DNA from: an uncultured Tateyamaria sp. | Lineage (GTDB): Bacteria; Pseudomonadota; Alphaproteobacteria; Rhodobacterales; Rhodobacteraceae | Assembly (NCBI RefSeq): GCF_947487805.1 | Contig: NZ_CANKXW010000006.1 | Span: 62,001-126,000, forward strand | Length of the DNA stretch: 64,000 nucleotides | Reading direction: 5' to 3' | Shown here: piece by piece, positions 53,635-62,479 of the stretch | Layout: every line of letters starts with the position of its first letter | How positions within the stretch are numbered: position 1 is the stretch's first letter | The notes under the pieces: generated by a model | What the model saw: the letters and a program-made list of their open reading frames with translations, nothing else | Databases searched by the model: none | Told to the model about the DNA's origin: nothing | Translations under genes and position numbers: made by a program

Positions 53635-54453
53635 TTACTGGAATCGTTTCCGTAGCATGTTGCTGAGTGCGTCAACGATTGTCACGGTGGCCAAGATGAC
53701 GATCAGAACGGCCGACACCTGGGGATAGTCCAGCAGGCGCAGCGATCCGACGAGTTCGGTTCCGATCCCGCCTGCACCAACCATTCCCATGACGGTCGAG
53801 GCGCGGAAATTGTATTCCCACCGATACATTGTGACGTCAGCGAATTGCGGGAAGACCTGGGGCATTACACCATGGGAGATAACTTGAAGAGACGTGGCGC
53901 CAGAGGCTTCGGCGGCTTCGATGGGCGCGGGATGCGCGTGTTCGATGGCTTCGGCGAAGAACTTGCCGACCATGCCAATCGAATGCAGGCCCAGGGCCAG
54001 CACGCCCGGCAGCATTCCAAAGCCAACGGCGGCAACGAAGATGATGCCCATGATGAGTTCGGGGATGGAGCGTAGCGTGTTCAGCACGAGGCGCGCAGCC
54101 TGATAGGCCCATTTGTTCGGTGTCGTGTTCCGTGCCGCAAGAAAGCCGAGCGGGACCGACAGGACGACGGCCAGTGCGGTGCCGGCCACCGACATGGCGA
54201 GCGTTTCGATCATTGGCTCGACCCATTGACGCCAGCGGGTGAAATCGGGCGGCACCATTTCGGCGAAGAGCGTGCCGATAGCGGGCAGACCGTCGGCCAG
54301 CCGCCCGCCATCGAGCATTCCGGTCAGCCAGAGACAGAGGACAATGATCGCCACGATGCCTCCGATCTGGAGAAGGAGACGCCGCCGCCCTTTGCGATCC
54401 GCCGCAAGAATGGTGTCGGCGGTTTGGGGCGTATTGGTCTGGGCAAGGGTCAT
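53635..54453 (-). CDS. ptxC: phosphite/phosphonate ABC transporter permease
   Basis: A 272-residue PhnE-type permease. ATG at 54453 (MTLAQTNTPQ) is preferred over a 51-residue longer frame lacking family similarity. About six membrane segments; the EAA-like loop reads AIEHAHPAPIEAAEASGATSLQV. VPLGFLAARNTTPN and VMGMVGAGGIGTELV are typical of the family. Third gene of the minus-strand uptake operon; partner of the binding protein and ATPase below. The neighbouring phosphite dehydrogenase indicates phosphite as the substrate. Confidence 0.88.
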   Translation of the reverse strand: MTLAQTNTPQTADTILAADRKGRRRLLLQIGGIVAIIVLCLWLTGMLDGGRLADGLPAIGTLFAEMVPPDFTRWRQWVEPMIETLAMSVAGTALAVVLSVPLGFLAARNTTPNKWAYQAARLVLNTLRSIPELIMGIIFVAAVGFGMLPGVLALGLHSIGMVGKFFAEAIEHAHPAPIEAAEASGATSLQVISHGVMPQVFPQFADVTMYRWEYNFRASTVMGMVGAGGIGTELVGSLRLLDYPQVSAVLIVILATVTIVDALSNMLRKRFQ

Positions 54454-54475
54454 CGCGGCGTCTCCTCTTTTGGGA

Positions 54476-55351
54476 TCAGTCGGTTTGCAGATTGCTGCGG
54501 ATATCGCGGATGATGTCGTAATCGGCATCCGTGATCGCGGCGAAACCGTCCGCCTTGAATGGGCCAAGAACCGCATCGCCGACCTCGGTGCCGGGTTCAA
54601 GATCAAGAAAGGCGTTGCGGATGCTGTCCTGCAGCTCCTGCGTCATGTCGGTGCGCATGACCCATGGGTACTGCGGAATATCGGCGGAATATCCCAGGAT
54701 CACCAGATTGTCGGGGTTCACCGTGCCGCGCTCGACGAGGCGTTCAAAGATTGGACGGCTCAGGCCACCGACCTGGGCGTTGCCAAGTTCGACGTTGCGG
54801 GCCACGGCGTCATGGGCGCCGGTGAAGTTTTCGTTATAATCCTCGCCAGTCGCGACGTCTTCAAGCAGCATCGTGTATTTCGGGGCGAAGTGGCTTGATG
54901 TCGATGCCTGATCGCCAAAGGCGACGTCCACGCCGGACCCTTCGATATCTGCGATGGAACTGATGCCCGCCTCCGCGTTAGCGATGAGGACTGCCTGATA
55001 GGTCGTGCTGCCACCGCTGATACGGGCCGCGAAGGGCTCGATATCTAGGTCGCTGCCGTCCATGCGATCCTTTGCGATCGTATAGGAAGCGGGGCCGAAA
55101 TAGGCGACGTCGATGCGGCCAAACCGCATGGCTTCAATCATCGATGAATAGTCGGTTGTGACGATCAGATCGATGTCTCTGCCGAGCGTCTCTTCGAGAT
55201 GCGCGGCAAGAGGTTCGTTGTCCTGGATCACGGTCGCCGCGTTTTCGTCGGGCAGAAGTGCCACGCGCAACGTATCAGGATCATGGTCACCGGCGGCGAA
55301 GGCGGCGCCAGCCAGCAGAGTCGCGGCGATGGCGTAGGTGGTCGATTTCAT
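54476..55351 (-). CDS. ptxB: phosphite-binding periplasmic protein (PhnD/PtxB type)
   Basis: A 291-residue binding protein. Signal peptide TTYAIAATLLAGAAFAAG, then LRVALLPDENAATVIQDNEPLAAHLE, DYSSMIEAMRFGRIDVAYFGPASY and VAFGDQASTSSHFAPKYTML, which line the oxyanion pocket in PhnD/PtxB proteins. ATG at 55351 follows AGGAGACCCAAAG. 25 bases downstream of ptxA. Specificity for phosphite over phosphonates is inferred from PtxD. Confidence 0.88.
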   Translation of the reverse strand: MKSTTYAIAATLLAGAAFAAGDHDPDTLRVALLPDENAATVIQDNEPLAAHLEETLGRDIDLIVTTDYSSMIEAMRFGRIDVAYFGPASYTIAKDRMDGSDLDIEPFAARISGGSTTYQAVLIANAEAGISSIADIEGSGVDVAFGDQASTSSHFAPKYTMLLEDVATGEDYNENFTGAHDAVARNVELGNAQVGGLSRPIFERLVERGTVNPDNLVILGYSADIPQYPWVMRTDMTQELQDSIRNAFLDLEPGTEVGDAVLGPFKADGFAAITDADYDIIRDIRSNLQTD

Positions 55352-55376
55352 CTTTGGGTCTCCTATGATGATGAAC

Positions 55377-56207
55377 TCAAGTCGCATCCTGCCCGGTCGA
55401 TCCATAGATCTGGGTCAGGACAGTTTCGGAAAGCTGTGTGGGCGGGCCGTCGAAGACGATCTGCCCACCGGCGAGGCCGATGATCCGGTCCGCAAAAGCC
55501 TTGGCGTAATCGAGCTGGTGCAGACTGACGATCACCGGAATGCGGTCTTCCTTGCAGATCGAGCGCAGGACGTTCAGCACGCGCTCGGATGAGGCCGGAT
55601 CGAGCGACGCTACAGGCTCGTCGGCGAGGATCATCTTCGGCTCTTGAGCCAGCGCACGCGCGATGCCGACGCGCTGCTGCTGGCCACCCGAGAGGCTGTC
55701 GCAGCGCGTCAGCGCTTTTTCGAAAAGGCCCACGCGTGTCAGGCACTCAAGGGCCAGCCGTCGTTCCTCTTCCGAGAAACCAACAAGGGTGCGCCAGAAG
55801 GAATGCCGCCCAAGCCGGGACAAGAGGACATTGTGCATTGCCCCCATCCGGCCGATAAGCTGGTGTTGCTGGAAGATCATCGCCGTATCGCGGCGATGCG
55901 CCCGGATGGATTGAGTCGCATCCAGCGTTCCGATCTCCCGTGACAGGACCGCCCCGGATGTGGGCCGCACGAGCAGATTCAAGGTGCGCAGCAAAGTGGA
56001 TTTGCCCGCGCCTGAAGGACCCAGCAACACCGTCAATTCGCCGTCTTCGAAATCAACGGTCGTCGGCTGCAATGCGACCGTGCCGTTCGGATAGATCACT
56101 TCGACCTGGTCCAGGCACAGGATTGGTGCCGCATCCGTCTTCGTATCGCTCCGATCAAAAGCCATCTGCTGCTGTCCCATATCGACCGATTCCCCTTCGT
56201 CACCCAT
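55377..56207 (-). CDS. ptxA: phosphite/phosphonate ABC transporter ATPase
   Basis: A 276-residue PhnC-type ATPase. Walker A GPSGAGKST (residues 63-71), Q-loop MIFQQHQLIGRM, signature LSGGQQQR, Walker B MILADEP and SLHQLDYAKAF with the switch His. First gene of the uptake operon and divergent from ptxD. ATG at 56207 has no clear ribosome binding site; Met10 or Met15 may be the true start. Confidence 0.88.
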   Translation of the reverse strand: MGDEGESVDMGQQQMAFDRSDTKTDAAPILCLDQVEVIYPNGTVALQPTTVDFEDGELTVLLGPSGAGKSTLLRTLNLLVRPTSGAVLSREIGTLDATQSIRAHRRDTAMIFQQHQLIGRMGAMHNVLLSRLGRHSFWRTLVGFSEEERRLALECLTRVGLFEKALTRCDSLSGGQQQRVGIARALAQEPKMILADEPVASLDPASSERVLNVLRSICKEDRIPVIVSLHQLDYAKAFADRIIGLAGGQIVFDGPPTQLSETVLTQIYGSTGQDAT

Positions 56208-56242
56208 TCTGCTACGCGATCAAAGCAACAGAATTATTACAT

Positions 56243-56273
56243 ATTGCGATTACCCTCTTGCCTTGATAGCAAT
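56243..56273. promoter_or_regulatory. candidate LysR-type operator between ptxA and ptxD
   Basis: ATTGC (56243-56247) and GCAAT (56269-56273) form an interrupted dyad in the 91-base divergent region. It could be a PtxE binding site controlling both directions, although LTTR boxes are usually shorter (T-N11-A). Confidence 0.4.
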
Positions 56274-56298
56274 GCGAAAAAAGGGAGGGATGACCTCA

Positions 56299-57297
56299 AT
56301 GCGCGAAAAAATCATTGTGCCGAACTGGATCGAGGACGAGACACTGGCCACCCTACGGATGGTCGGCGAGGTCATTTCGAATGACAGCACAGAGCCGTTA
56401 TCGTTCGAACGGCTGAAAGAGGTTTGTGCGGACGCAACTGCACTGATGGCCTTCATGACGGAAGCGGTGGACCGCGCATTTCTCGAAGCCTGCCCGCATC
56501 TGAAGATCGTGGCGGGGGCACTGAAAGGCTTTGACAACATTGATGTCACTGCCTGCACGGATCATGGCGTGTTGGTCACGATCGTGCCCGATCTGCTGAC
56601 CGAACCGACGGCGGAACTCACGCTTGGGCTGATGATCGCTCTGACCCGGAACATGCGGGACGGCGATACGCACATGCGGACGGGCACCTACGCTGGATGG
56701 CGCGCGCGCTTTTACGGGGGCACGTTGCAGGGCGCTGTGGTCGGCGTCATCGGCGCGGGGGCTGTCGGGCGCGAAACACTGCGACTGCTATCCGGCTTTC
56801 GGGGAACGCGGCTTTATCACGATGTGACGCCACTGGATCCGACAACCGAGAAAGCGCTGAGCGCGCGCAAGGCTGCGCTGGACGAAATCGTGGCCACATC
56901 GGATTTCGTTGTTCTGGCGGTTCCTTTGACCGAGGCGACGCTTGGGATGGTCGATGCCGCATTTATCTCCCGCATGAAACCAGGGGCCTGCCTGATAAAT
57001 CCTGCGCGCGGCAGCCTGGTCAATGAAGCCGACGTCGCATCCGCGCTCGAAACCGGCCATCTGGGTGGATACGCTGCCGACACCTATGAGATGGAAGACT
57101 GGGCCAGGCCCGACCGTCCACAGCACGTCCACCCCGCCCTGTTGGCTTCGGAGAAAACCGTTCTGACACCGCATATCGGATCGGCTGTGGTTGAGGTGCG
57201 GCGCGCCATCGCAGCCTCGGCGGCGGACAGCATTATCACAACACTCAAAGGCGACCTACCCGAGACAGCGCTGAACCCCCAAGTCCTGAAAGGATAA
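56299..57297 (+). CDS. ptxD: phosphite dehydrogenase (NAD-dependent)
   Basis: A 332-residue D-2-hydroxyacid-dehydrogenase fold. With ATG at 56299 (GGGAGGG upstream) the functional residues of the characterised PtxD fall at identical numbers: Met53 and Lys76 in AFM and ALKGFDN, Arg237 in NPARGS, Glu266 in EMEDWAR, His292 in TPHIGSAV and Arg301. The nucleotide site is GVIGAGAVG near 149-157. The enzyme oxidises phosphite to phosphate with NAD+. YAADTYEMEDWARPDRP is a phosphite-dehydrogenase signature not seen in general hydroxyacid dehydrogenases. Divergent from the uptake operon and followed by ptxE. Confidence 0.95.
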   Translation: MREKIIVPNWIEDETLATLRMVGEVISNDSTEPLSFERLKEVCADATALMAFMTEAVDRAFLEACPHLKIVAGALKGFDNIDVTACTDHGVLVTIVPDLLTEPTAELTLGLMIALTRNMRDGDTHMRTGTYAGWRARFYGGTLQGAVVGVIGAGAVGRETLRLLSGFRGTRLYHDVTPLDPTTEKALSARKAALDEIVATSDFVVLAVPLTEATLGMVDAAFISRMKPGACLINPARGSLVNEADVASALETGHLGGYAADTYEMEDWARPDRPQHVHPALLASEKTVLTPHIGSAVVEVRRAIAASAADSIITTLKGDLPETALNPQVLKG

Positions 57298-57302
57298 GTG
57301 TG

Positions 57303-58166
57303 ATGCTGAACCTGAGCCTTGTGCGGAGCTTTGTCGGTCTTGTCGAAGCGGGTAGTTTCCATGGCGCTGCGACCCGCTTGAAGATCGCACAACCGACAAT
57401 TTCCCAGCATTTGCAAAAGCTTGAAGAGGATTTAGGCGTTCCACTGATCGAGCGTAGTCATGCTGGCAGCCGTCCGACACGGCATGGCGAACGCTTCCTG
57501 CCTCATGCGCGCCATCTGTTGAAATCTGCTGCACGCGCCGAGACCATCGCGCGCGACGACAGTCTGATCGTTGGGTGCAGTGGCAATATCGCCAGCTACT
57601 ATATGGCCAAGGCGTTCAAAGGGTTTCTGGACGCGGAGGACTGGCGAGGCCGGTGGGAAATCACCTCGGCACCCAATCCCCGCATCGCCGAGATGCTACT
57701 GAGCCGGGAGATCGACATTGCGGCAATGGAATGGCCCCTTTCACACCCGGATGTCGCGGCAGAGCGGTGGCGCAGCGCGGAGATGATCGTGATCCTGCCC
57801 ACCGACCATCCTTGGGCGGGCCGCCGCGAGATCACCGTCGAGGAGTTCCTCACACTTGAAATGATCGGCGGGGAAAGTGGATCCGGCACCGGCACGCTCC
57901 TGCGCGATGTGTTGGGCGACAGGGCCGGCGAACTGCGCACGCGCGCGAATGTCGGATCGACCGAAGCCGTCAAACAGGCTGTCATGTCCGGCTTGGGTGC
58001 TTCTATCATTCTCGCCGAAGCTGTAACCCATGAAATTGATACCGGCGCACTGATCGGTATTTCCATCAAAGGAATGGCGATGAAGAAGACATTCTTCACA
58101 GCCCGCCTGAAGACGATCAGAGACGACGAAATCGCAACAAAGCTGTCCCGCTTTCTAACTGGCTAG
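57303..58166 (+). CDS. ptxE: LysR-family regulator of phosphite use
   Basis: A 287-residue LTTR: HTH in LVRSFVGLVEAGSFHGAATRLKIAQPTISQHLQKLEEDLGV and an effector domain after residue 90. It starts five bases after the ptxD stop (AAGGA ribosome binding site), the same place as ptxE in known phosphite clusters. It probably controls the divergent promoters between ptxA and ptxD. Confidence 0.85.
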   Translation: MLNLSLVRSFVGLVEAGSFHGAATRLKIAQPTISQHLQKLEEDLGVPLIERSHAGSRPTRHGERFLPHARHLLKSAARAETIARDDSLIVGCSGNIASYYMAKAFKGFLDAEDWRGRWEITSAPNPRIAEMLLSREIDIAAMEWPLSHPDVAAERWRSAEMIVILPTDHPWAGRREITVEEFLTLEMIGGESGSGTGTLLRDVLGDRAGELRTRANVGSTEAVKQAVMSGLGASIILAEAVTHEIDTGALIGISIKGMAMKKTFFTARLKTIRDDEIATKLSRFLTG

Positions 58167-58371
58167 GACCGATCCGCAAACTGGCGCACGACTACATTTG
58201 ATCTATGTAATGCAAAGCAATCACTCGGTGGCGGTTGGTCAGCACGGATCTTGATCCTGCCCGTTTCACTGAAGCAACCATCCATGCAGATCTCAGCATT
58301 GGTCAAAGTGGGCTTGGAGTCAGATTTCGCTGGCTGCTGATGAATGACCGGTGTTGTCGCTGCACGAGGTT

Positions 58372-61269
58372 TCATGGGTTTTCCATCATCCGCCTCCACC
58401 GATATTCACCTGTGAGGATAATATGTGCCCATCCGAGGGGCGAGATATGTGAGAGAAGATATGCGGGTGTATCGAGCCCAGCATTTTGTCGCGCGGCGAC
58501 CGCAAAACCGAGTTGCTTGGTGTTCCAATAGATGATGATGGCGGTGAGCAGGTTCAGCCCTGCGATGCGGAAATGCTGGCCCTCAGTTGTACGGTCGCGG
58601 ATTTCGCCTTGGCGACCGATCCGCAGTGCGTTCTTCAGGGCATGATGTGCTTCTCCTTTGTTGAGGCCAATCTGTGCGCGGCGCTGCATATCGGTATCAA
58701 GTAGCCAATCAATGATAAACAGCGTCCGCTCGATACGTCCGATTTCACGAAGGGCAATGGCCAGATCATGTTGCCGTGGCCGTGCTGCCAGTTTCTTCAG
58801 AAGCTGGCTCGGTTGCATTCTCCCGGAGAGCATCGTCGCGATGCAGCGCAACACGTCCGGCCAGTTGGCGATAATCGTGTTTTCGCGGATGCGGTCACCG
58901 GCCAGGCCTTTTAGTTCGTTCGGGACCCCATGACGATCAAAGACATGCAGCCGCTTTGAAGGTAAGTCCTTGATGCGCGGGATGAACCGGTAGCCGAGCA
59001 ACGAGGTGGCCGCAAAGACGAGGTCTGTGAAGCCGCCCGTATCTGCGTATTGTTCTTTGATCCGTTTGCCGCTCGGGTTCATTAGCAGACCGTCCAGAAT
59101 GTACGGTGCCTCGTTCACTGTAGCTGGGATCACCTGTGTGGCGAAGGGGCCATATTGATCTGATACATGGGTATAGGCTTTCAGGCCGGGCTCATGGCCG
59201 TACTTCGCATTGATCAGATTCATCGCCTCGCCCTGGCGTGTGGTGGGAAAGAACTGACCGTCACTGGAAGCGGTTTCACCAGCACCCCAGTATTTTGCCA
59301 TTGGCAACCACGCCTGCGCCTCGATCACCATAGCCAGTGCCCGATTGATGGCCTCACTTTCCACGTGCCAGTTTGAGAGCCGGGCCAATTGCTTAAAGTT
59401 ATGGGTACTGCTCGCCCCGGCCATTTTGCTGAGTCCAAGATTCAGACCCTCTGCGAGAACAACATTCAGCATGCCAAGCCTGTCTTTGCACGGTGCCCCG
59501 GTACGCAGATGGGTGAAGGCGTCAATGAACCCTGTGTCATTGGCCACCTCCGTGAGCATATCTGTGATCCGCACTTCTGGCAGGCGACGATAGAGGTCCA
59601 GGATCAGGCTATCGGCTTCAGCGGGAACGTCAGCTTCAAGGCGTTCGACGCGCAATCGCCCATCCTCGATGATCCCGCCTGGGAGGGCGCCGTTCCTGAC
59701 TGCCTTGGCAAGCCTGTGCAGCCCGTCGTCCAGCCGTTGTTTTCGATCTGCAAGCCAGACTTCCGGCTTCAATGGCATCGACAATCCCATAGTCTGCGCG
59801 GCCTCGACCGGAACCAGAGCCTGTTTCAGGTCGCTGTAGCGGCGAGAATGAGCAAGCCAGACATCACCGGATCTGAAGGCCTCACGCAGATGGAACAGCA
59901 CCGCGACAACCCAGAGACGGTCCCGGTTCGTTTCGGGGTCGCTGAGATGCCCTCGCCATTTTGATCGGGGCTGAAGAAATGGCGCAGAGCGGCTTGGAAT
60001 ATCTTGCCTGTCGCGGATCACATCGGCCGCCGCAAGCAAAGGCTGAGCCACACTGGCCCCTGTGATGTCCAATGTTGCCAGCATTCGGGGGGCATAGAGC
60101 TTGAACCGATGATACCCCTGCTCGACATAAGCCAGTGCACCCGCCTTGACGGTCTTACTGAGTGACCTTGCTGTTGCAACGAGGTTTTCCAGAGCATCCC
60201 AGCCACAAGATGCATCCACGGCACCGGCGATAGCCACCTCATCTCCCTTGGCGATCAACAATGTCGTGCCCAGAGTCTCAAACCCGGCCAGGGTCGCCGC
60301 GATCTCCGATTGCGCCGCGGTAACACGGGCATCGCAAATCCTCTTTGCCTCCCGCCAGATTGAGCCAACGATCCGGTCATGTGTTTCGACAACGGTATCT
60401 GCGATGGCAGCCGACCACTCAACGACGCAGGTGGCAAGGATGGCCAGTCGTCGATCACTGGTGATGTCCCGCAATCCATCCGTAAAGTAACGTTCCCCCT
60501 GGCGGCGAAGGCGTGTGACCCGATGTGCGGGAATGTCGTCCAGGATTGTTGGCGACAACGCGATCCCCTGCAGGAATTCCAGCCGGTCGAGCTGGCGGTT
60601 GATATCGGCAGAGTTCTTGCCCACCTCGAATTGTCGCAACCAGATGAAGCGGCTGATCCGGCTATCAGCGTCTTCATTGAGCAAACCGTTAAGTTTGGCT
60701 TTCATTTCGAGGTCGAGACGTGCCGCAATGCGAGCCTCGATCCGTTGTTCGGCCGCAACCAATGCGTCAGCACAGTGTCGTTCTATGACCGACAGGCCGG
60801 GCAGGACAACCTGTCGCCTGCGGCATTCCTCCACAAACCCGCGAACCAAACCCTCACTCGATTGAGCCGCCTCGGCGTGCTGGTCCAACCACCTCTGCAT
60901 TTTCTTGGCATGTTTGCCAGCAAACATCTTGTAACCGTACATCTTACGCAGTGAGCCGAGATGTTCTCGTCGTGTCTTCTCACGGGCGGCATATTGCAAC
61001 AGGTCATCTGGTTTCAGTCCAATTTGAGCGGCTATGAACCGGGACACAGGTTCCGGTATAACTTCGCCAGCCTTCAGCAAACGGCCCGGAAACCGAAAGG
61101 CACAAAGCTGAAGCGCAAAGCCGATTTGGTTTTCTGGTCGCCGCCGTGTGCGGATATGTTCAATGTCCTCATCATCCAGGGTGTAATGCCGCAGCAACGC
61201 CATCTCCTCTGTAGGGAGATCAAAAAGTGCCGCGCGTTGTCGCGCGGTCAGAACCGCTCGATGTGCCAT
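58372..61269 (-). CDS. tnpA: Tn3-family transposase
   Basis: A 965-residue TnpA of normal length and unbroken. N-terminal DUF4158-type domain (FDLPTEEMALLRHYTLDDEDIEHI), C-terminal DDE_Tnp_Tn3 domain containing SSDGQFFPTTRQGEAMNLINAKYG, FTDLVFAATSLLGYRFIPRI and NTIIANWPDVLRC. The gene and its terminal repeats are intact, so the element may still be mobile. Confidence 0.95.
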   Translation of the reverse strand: MAHRAVLTARQRAALFDLPTEEMALLRHYTLDDEDIEHIRTRRRPENQIGFALQLCAFRFPGRLLKAGEVIPEPVSRFIAAQIGLKPDDLLQYAAREKTRREHLGSLRKMYGYKMFAGKHAKKMQRWLDQHAEAAQSSEGLVRGFVEECRRRQVVLPGLSVIERHCADALVAAEQRIEARIAARLDLEMKAKLNGLLNEDADSRISRFIWLRQFEVGKNSADINRQLDRLEFLQGIALSPTILDDIPAHRVTRLRRQGERYFTDGLRDITSDRRLAILATCVVEWSAAIADTVVETHDRIVGSIWREAKRICDARVTAAQSEIAATLAGFETLGTTLLIAKGDEVAIAGAVDASCGWDALENLVATARSLSKTVKAGALAYVEQGYHRFKLYAPRMLATLDITGASVAQPLLAAADVIRDRQDIPSRSAPFLQPRSKWRGHLSDPETNRDRLWVVAVLFHLREAFRSGDVWLAHSRRYSDLKQALVPVEAAQTMGLSMPLKPEVWLADRKQRLDDGLHRLAKAVRNGALPGGIIEDGRLRVERLEADVPAEADSLILDLYRRLPEVRITDMLTEVANDTGFIDAFTHLRTGAPCKDRLGMLNVVLAEGLNLGLSKMAGASSTHNFKQLARLSNWHVESEAINRALAMVIEAQAWLPMAKYWGAGETASSDGQFFPTTRQGEAMNLINAKYGHEPGLKAYTHVSDQYGPFATQVIPATVNEAPYILDGLLMNPSGKRIKEQYADTGGFTDLVFAATSLLGYRFIPRIKDLPSKRLHVFDRHGVPNELKGLAGDRIRENTIIANWPDVLRCIATMLSGRMQPSQLLKKLAARPRQHDLAIALREIGRIERTLFIIDWLLDTDMQRRAQIGLNKGEAHHALKNALRIGRQGEIRDRTTEGQHFRIAGLNLLTAIIIYWNTKQLGFAVAARQNAGLDTPAYLLSHISPLGWAHIILTGEYRWRRMMENP

Positions 61270-61311
61270 CGGATTGTTCTTTCGTTAGGAGATGTGGTCT
61301 TTGAAAGTAGA

Positions 61312-61359
61312 CATATTGAGACATCACGCTTGCCATGTCTTTTTCAATGTCTCAATATG
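61312..61359. promoter_or_regulatory. res-like site between tnpA and tnpR
   Basis: CATATTGAGACAT (61312-61324) and ATGTCTCAATATG (61347-61359) form a perfect 13-base dyad in the 125-base divergent region. Position and symmetry fit a resolvase binding site that also overlaps the tnpA and tnpR promoters. Confidence 0.65.
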
Positions 61360-61394
61360 GTTGTCGCATGAACCCTTAATATATTCGAGACCCC

Positions 61395-61946
61395 ATGGCC
61401 AAAGTCGGATATGCCCGCGTCAGTTCAGTCGGACAATCTCTAAACGTGCAGCGTGAAAAACTGAGCGACTGTGACAAACTGTTCGAAGAAAAGCGCAGCG
61501 GCACCACCGATGCCCGCCCTCAGCTCAAGCAATGTCTGAATTATGTCCGTGAAGGCGACCAGCTGATTGTAACGCGCATCGACCGACTGGCCCGATCCAC
61601 TTTGCACCTATGTCAGGTCGCGGAGACGCTGCGCGAAAAGGGCGTCGATCTTGTCGTCCTCGACCAGAACATCGACACATCCGATGCAACTGGTCGTCTG
61701 TTGTTCAACATGCTGGGTGCTATCGGCCAATTCGAGACTGAGATCCGGGCCGAACGGCAAATGGACGGAATCAAGAAGGCGAAAGATCGCGGCGTTCAGT
61801 TCGGCAAACGGCCTGCGCTCACCAATGATCAGATCGCAGAGCTCCGCGAAAAACGCGCTCAAGGTAAGCTGATCAAAGACCTCATGGCTGAATACAGCCT
61901 CTCTAAGGCCACCATCTATCGCTATCTCACCGAAAACGCGGCCTGA
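61395..61946 (+). CDS. tnpR: serine resolvase/invertase of the transposon
   Basis: A 183-residue serine recombinase. YARVSSVGQSLNVQREKL contains the catalytic Ser; VTRIDRLARSTLHL and FETEIRAERQMDGI are the conserved core helices, and a C-terminal HTH (LMAEYSLSKATIYRYL) binds DNA. It resolves cointegrates at res. Divergent from tnpA. Confidence 0.93.
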   Translation: MAKVGYARVSSVGQSLNVQREKLSDCDKLFEEKRSGTTDARPQLKQCLNYVREGDQLIVTRIDRLARSTLHLCQVAETLREKGVDLVVLDQNIDTSDATGRLLFNMLGAIGQFETEIRAERQMDGIKKAKDRGVQFGKRPALTNDQIAELREKRAQGKLIKDLMAEYSLSKATIYRYLTENAA

Positions 61947-61972
61947 GCTCGACTACAGAAGCCCAATCCAGG

Positions 61973-62010
61973 CTTAACGCCCTATTCTGCACTCAGCCGG
62001 ACTCGACCCC
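61973..62010 (-). repeat. Tn3 terminal inverted repeat, right
   Basis: Inverse of 53473-53510 with one difference; ends in CCCC at 62010. The next gene's ribosome binding site starts ten bases later. Confidence 0.93.
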
Positions 62011-62031
62011 AACATGAAAAGGAGTAACCCC

Positions 62032-62280
62032 ATGAAAACGGGTGTAATTATTGGCGCTGTCGTCGCCGTCGCCGCCATCGCATTTGGTACATACATGATC
62101 GACATCGACCAGACCGAAGAGGCGCGCCTGCCCGATGTCGACGTCTCTGTCGAAGGTGGCAATCTCCCCGAATTCGAGGCCGATGTGGGTGATATCGAAG
62201 TGGGCAGCGAAGAGGTCACCATGACCGTCCCCACAATCGACGTCCAGAGCCCCGAAGAAGATGCGGCTGACGAAAGCTAA
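62032..62280 (+). CDS. small membrane-anchored acidic protein
   Basis: An 82-residue protein: an N-terminal hydrophobic helix (GVIIGAVVAVAAIAFGTYMI) followed by an acidic tail (DVDVSVEGGNLPEFEADVGD). Probably anchored in the inner membrane with the tail outside. ATG at 62032 follows AAAAGGAGTAA. The Tn3 element ends 21 bases upstream, so the native promoter has been replaced. Terminator at 62307. Function unknown. Confidence 0.72.
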   Translation: MKTGVIIGAVVAVAAIAFGTYMIDIDQTEEARLPDVDVSVEGGNLPEFEADVGDIEVGSEEVTMTVPTIDVQSPEEDAADES

Positions 62281-62306
62281 CCTCGTCAACTCGTCAACCG
62301 CTACCC

Positions 62307-62340
62307 AAGGCGCTTCCCTCTCCGGGAGGCGCCTTTTTTC
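62307..62340 (+). terminator. intrinsic terminator
   Basis: AAGGCGCTTCCC pairs with GGGAGGCGCCTT (12 pairs, one G-U) and is followed by a run of T to 62339. Ends the small gene at 62032. Confidence 0.9.
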
Positions 62341-62393
62341 ATGCCTCTACGCATGGCGCCCACCGGTTTCTTAGCCACAAGCCTCTGAAATCC

Positions 62394-62418
62394 GGAACCT
62401 TTTTACCATTCATGCGTT
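62394..62418 (+). promoter_or_regulatory. EcfG-type general-stress promoter
   Basis: GGAAC at 62394-62398, 16-base spacer, CGTT at 62415-62418: an exact match to the alphaproteobacterial EcfG consensus. About 60 bases upstream of the DUF1328 gene. Confidence 0.7.
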
Positions 62419-62479
62419 GTTAATGAGAAGGCGGCGCGCATGTGGTGCCCGCCAGATCACAAATCCGGAGGATTTTCCC

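Larger units (their letters stand above)
53473..62010. mobile_element. Tn3-family transposon carrying phosphite-oxidation genes
   Basis: An 8538-bp unit bounded by 38-bp terminal inverted repeats that start with GGGG. It contains ptxC, ptxB, ptxA (minus), ptxD, ptxE (plus), tnpA (minus), a res-like site and tnpR (plus). The five bases outside the ends (GCTCT left, AACAT right) do not match, so the usual 5-bp target duplication is missing. Confidence 0.92.

Noticed and set aside
61395-61946. Serine recombinase as integrase of the conjugative element
   Set aside because: It lies inside the Tn3 terminal repeats, is divergent from tnpA with a res-like dyad between them, and has resolvase length; it belongs to the transposon.
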